Shown here in pieces: positions 13,613-15,211 of a DNA stretch of 15,211 bases. Every line of letters starts with the position of its first letter. Within the stretch, counting starts at the first letter, position 1. The position numbers and the translations under genes are program-made. The stretch is from assembly GCA_019307645.1 (NCBI GenBank), contig JAFDJF010000042.1:1-15211 (forward strand). The letters run 5' to 3'. The stretch is from Deltaproteobacteria bacterium (lineage in GTDB: Bacteria; Desulfobacterota; DSM-4660; Desulfatiglandales; Desulfatiglandaceae). The notes below the pieces were generated by a model. It saw nothing but the letters and a program-made list of their open reading frames with translations, made no database searches and had not been told where the DNA came from.

Positions 13613-15211
13613 TCAACTCAGACAGGCCTTGATAAAGCCATAAAAGAGCGGGGCAGGGCTCTCCATCCTTGATTTCAGCTCTGGATGGGCCTGGGTTGCA
13701 ACAAAGTATTTCAGATCGGGCAGTTCGATAAACTCGACCAGCCTCCCGTCACGGGATGTTCCGGAAAAGATCATTCCATGCTCCTGTATAATGGAATGGT
13801 ACTCGGGATTCACCTCATACCGGTGCCGGTGCCTTTCTGACACTTCTTCAGCATTGTAAAGAGAGCGCACCAAAGTGGTTTCTTTCAGAATTGCAGGGTA
13901 GCTCCCAAGCCTCATTGTTCCGCCCTTGTCGATAATCTCTTTTTGTTCCGGAAGGATGTCGATAACCGGATGGGGTGTGTCAGGGTCCATTTCGGTGGAA
14001 TTTGCCCTCTCTAATCCGCAGACATTTCTTGAAAATTCAATGACAGCCAGTTGGAGCCCCAGGCAAAGGCCTAAAAAAGGAATATTGCGTTTCCTTGCCA
14101 GACGGATTATCTCGATTTTACCTTCTGTGCCCCGTGACCCGAATCCGCCGGGGACGACTACTCCATCTATATCATCCAGAAAAGATGTATTTTTCAGGTC
14201 TGTCGTTTCCACCCATTTGAGATTGATCTTGCAGCTCAGGTGTGCAGAGCAGTGATTGAATGACTCTATAATAGAAGCATAAGAATCCTCCAGCTTGGTA
14301 TACTTCCCGCACATGGCGATGGTGATTTCCTGCGCAGGGTTTCTGATATTGTCTACCAGCTTTTTCCATTTTCTCAAATCCGGCGGACTATAGATGTTGA
14401 GTTTCTTGTGGATGATATCCGGAAGGCCTTCCTCCTCGAAAATTATTGGGATTTCGTAAACATCATCAACGTCCAAACCGGTTACGACTGCATCGGGCTG
14501 GACATTGCAAAACCCGGAAATCTTGTCCCGGACCTCCTTTGACAGGAACTGGGAACAGCGCCCGATGATGATATCCGGAAAAATTCCTCGTTGCATGAGA
14601 AGGTTCACGCTTTGCTGGGTGGGCTTGGATTTCTGTTCGTTCACACCATAGGGTATCGGCACATAGGTCAGATGGACGTAGAGGATATTCTCTAGGCCCA
14701 CATCCTCCCTCATCTGGCGCATGGACTCCAGAAAAAGTTCATTTTCGATGTCGCCCACTGTTCCCCCGATTTCCACTATCACCAGATCCGGATCTTCTTG
14801 CCTGACAGTTTCGAATATGTGGTTTTTTATGACATCTGTTACGTGCGGGATATACTGGACCGTCTTTCCGAGGTAATCGCCCCTCCTTTCCTTCTTCCTG
14901 ACCATATCGAACACGTTGCCCATGGTCAGATTCCACATTGATTTACAGGTCATCCCCAGGAACCGCTCGTAGTGACCGAAGTCCATGTCCACTTCTCCTC
15001 CGTCATCCAGGACAAAGACTTCACCGTGCTCGAAAGGGTTCATGGTGCCCGGGTCCACATTAAGATAGCCATCACATTTAATGGGAATGATTTTGAGCTT
15101 TGCTGAGAGGAGGAGGCCGATTGATGCGGCGGCAATCCCTTTGCCGAGTCCGGACAAGACGCCGCCAGTGACGATGATGTATTTTGTTGGCATGTCTGGT
15201 GAAGGCTGCAT
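13613..15211 (-). CDS. pyrG: CTP synthase (glutamine hydrolysing)
   Basis: Converts UTP to CTP using ATP and glutamine, the last step of de novo CTP formation. 532 aa, normal family length. The synthetase domain (about 8-275) has a P-loop GGVLSGLGKG (16-25), NVDPGTMNPFEHGEVFVLDDG (about 51-71), GHYERF and EIGGTVGDIE (147-156). The class I glutamine amidotransferase domain (about 295-532) has PGGFGSRGTEGKI, the nucleophile Cys383 in GLCLGLQ, and His509/Glu511 in QAHPE. All catalytic residues are present. Unlike the usual GGVVSSLGKG and KLDPYINVDPGT, it reads GGVLSGLGKG and KCDGYLNVDPGT, a less common subtype. The ATG lies at the window edge, so the true start could be further upstream; the ATG at 15193 lacks a ribosome site. 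A zinc-ribbon gene follows downstream after 120 bp. Confidence 0.97.
   Translation of the reverse strand: MQPSPDMPTKYIIVTGGVLSGLGKGIAAASIGLLLSAKLKIIPIKCDGYLNVDPGTMNPFEHGEVFVLDDGGEVDMDFGHYERFLGMTCKSMWNLTMGNVFDMVRKKERRGDYLGKTVQYIPHVTDVIKNHIFETVRQEDPDLVIVEIGGTVGDIENELFLESMRQMREDVGLENILYVHLTYVPIPYGVNEQKSKPTQQSVNLLMQRGIFPDIIIGRCSQFLSKEVRDKISGFCNVQPDAVVTGLDVDDVYEIPIIFEEEGLPDIIHKKLNIYSPPDLRKWKKLVDNIRNPAQEITIAMCGKYTKLEDSYASIIESFNHCSAHLSCKINLKWVETTDLKNTSFLDDIDGVVVPGGFGSRGTEGKIEIIRLARKRNIPFLGLCLGLQLAVIEFSRNVCGLERANSTEMDPDTPHPVIDILPEQKEIIDKGGTMRLGSYPAILKETTLVRSLYNAEEVSERHRHRYEVNPEYHSIIQEHGMIFSGTSRDGRLVEFIELPDLKYFVATQAHPELKSRMESPAPLFYGFIKACLS

Noticed and set aside
13926..14255. 109-codon plus-strand frame
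   Set aside because: Lies wholly antisense within pyrG, which is certain.

Overview
The window looks like an accessory-rich stretch of a Gram-negative, Desulfobacterota-like (deltaproteobacterial) chromosome. This is inferred from three things: a GlrK/QseG/GlrR-type sigma-54 two-component operon, many small conserved-looking proteins of unknown function, and a high load of short non-coding inverted-repeat elements. No rRNA, tRNA, CRISPR array or transposase gene was seen. The taxonomic placement is an inference from gene style, not from a marker gene.

Layout. Positions 1-1747 (minus) hold the 5' part of a secreted multidomain protein: GTG start, signal peptide, a fibronectin-III-like domain, three 72-residue repeats encoded by an exact 216-bp period, then Ig-like regions. 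It runs off the left edge. An 820-bp gap follows. Positions 2568-5872 (minus) form a compact operon of sensor histidine kinase, outer-membrane lipoprotein and sigma-54 activator. A 199-bp inverted-repeat element separates it from a secreted 14-unit MORN-repeat protein (6090-7208, minus). After another long non-coding stretch comes a small exported helix-hairpin-helix protein (7857-8135, plus) with a clear promoter and a terminator. It is convergent with a shikimate-kinase-family protein (8253-8807, minus).

Positions 8828-11470 carry small genes separated by repeats: a 115-aa unknown (plus), then on the minus strand a stub resembling the N-terminus of PAS sensor kinases, a half-size TauE/SafE-type membrane protein, a TTG-started Cys-rich protein, a 78-aa helical protein and a 93-aa protein with a YPWSDM...GDSV core. 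Positions 11468-12340 are a graveyard of repeats: a 17-bp-arm hairpin, a 143-bp element with about 32-bp terminal inverted repeats, and a 123-bp element with perfect 11-bp ends. The last has cut into a second copy of the YPWSDM gene.

Positions 12341-15211 return to core-like content: an EF-Tu-domain-2-like mini-protein (plus), and on the minus strand CTP synthase (pyrG) followed by a zinc-ribbon protein and a 179-aa unknown that overlap each other.

The only clear functional unit is the kinase-lipoprotein-activator operon, presumably envelope signalling to sigma-54 promoters. The two large secreted repeat proteins beside it are possible surface effectors, but no sequence evidence ties them to it. 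The main novelty is the density and diversity of miniature inverted-repeat elements and their effect on neighbouring genes.
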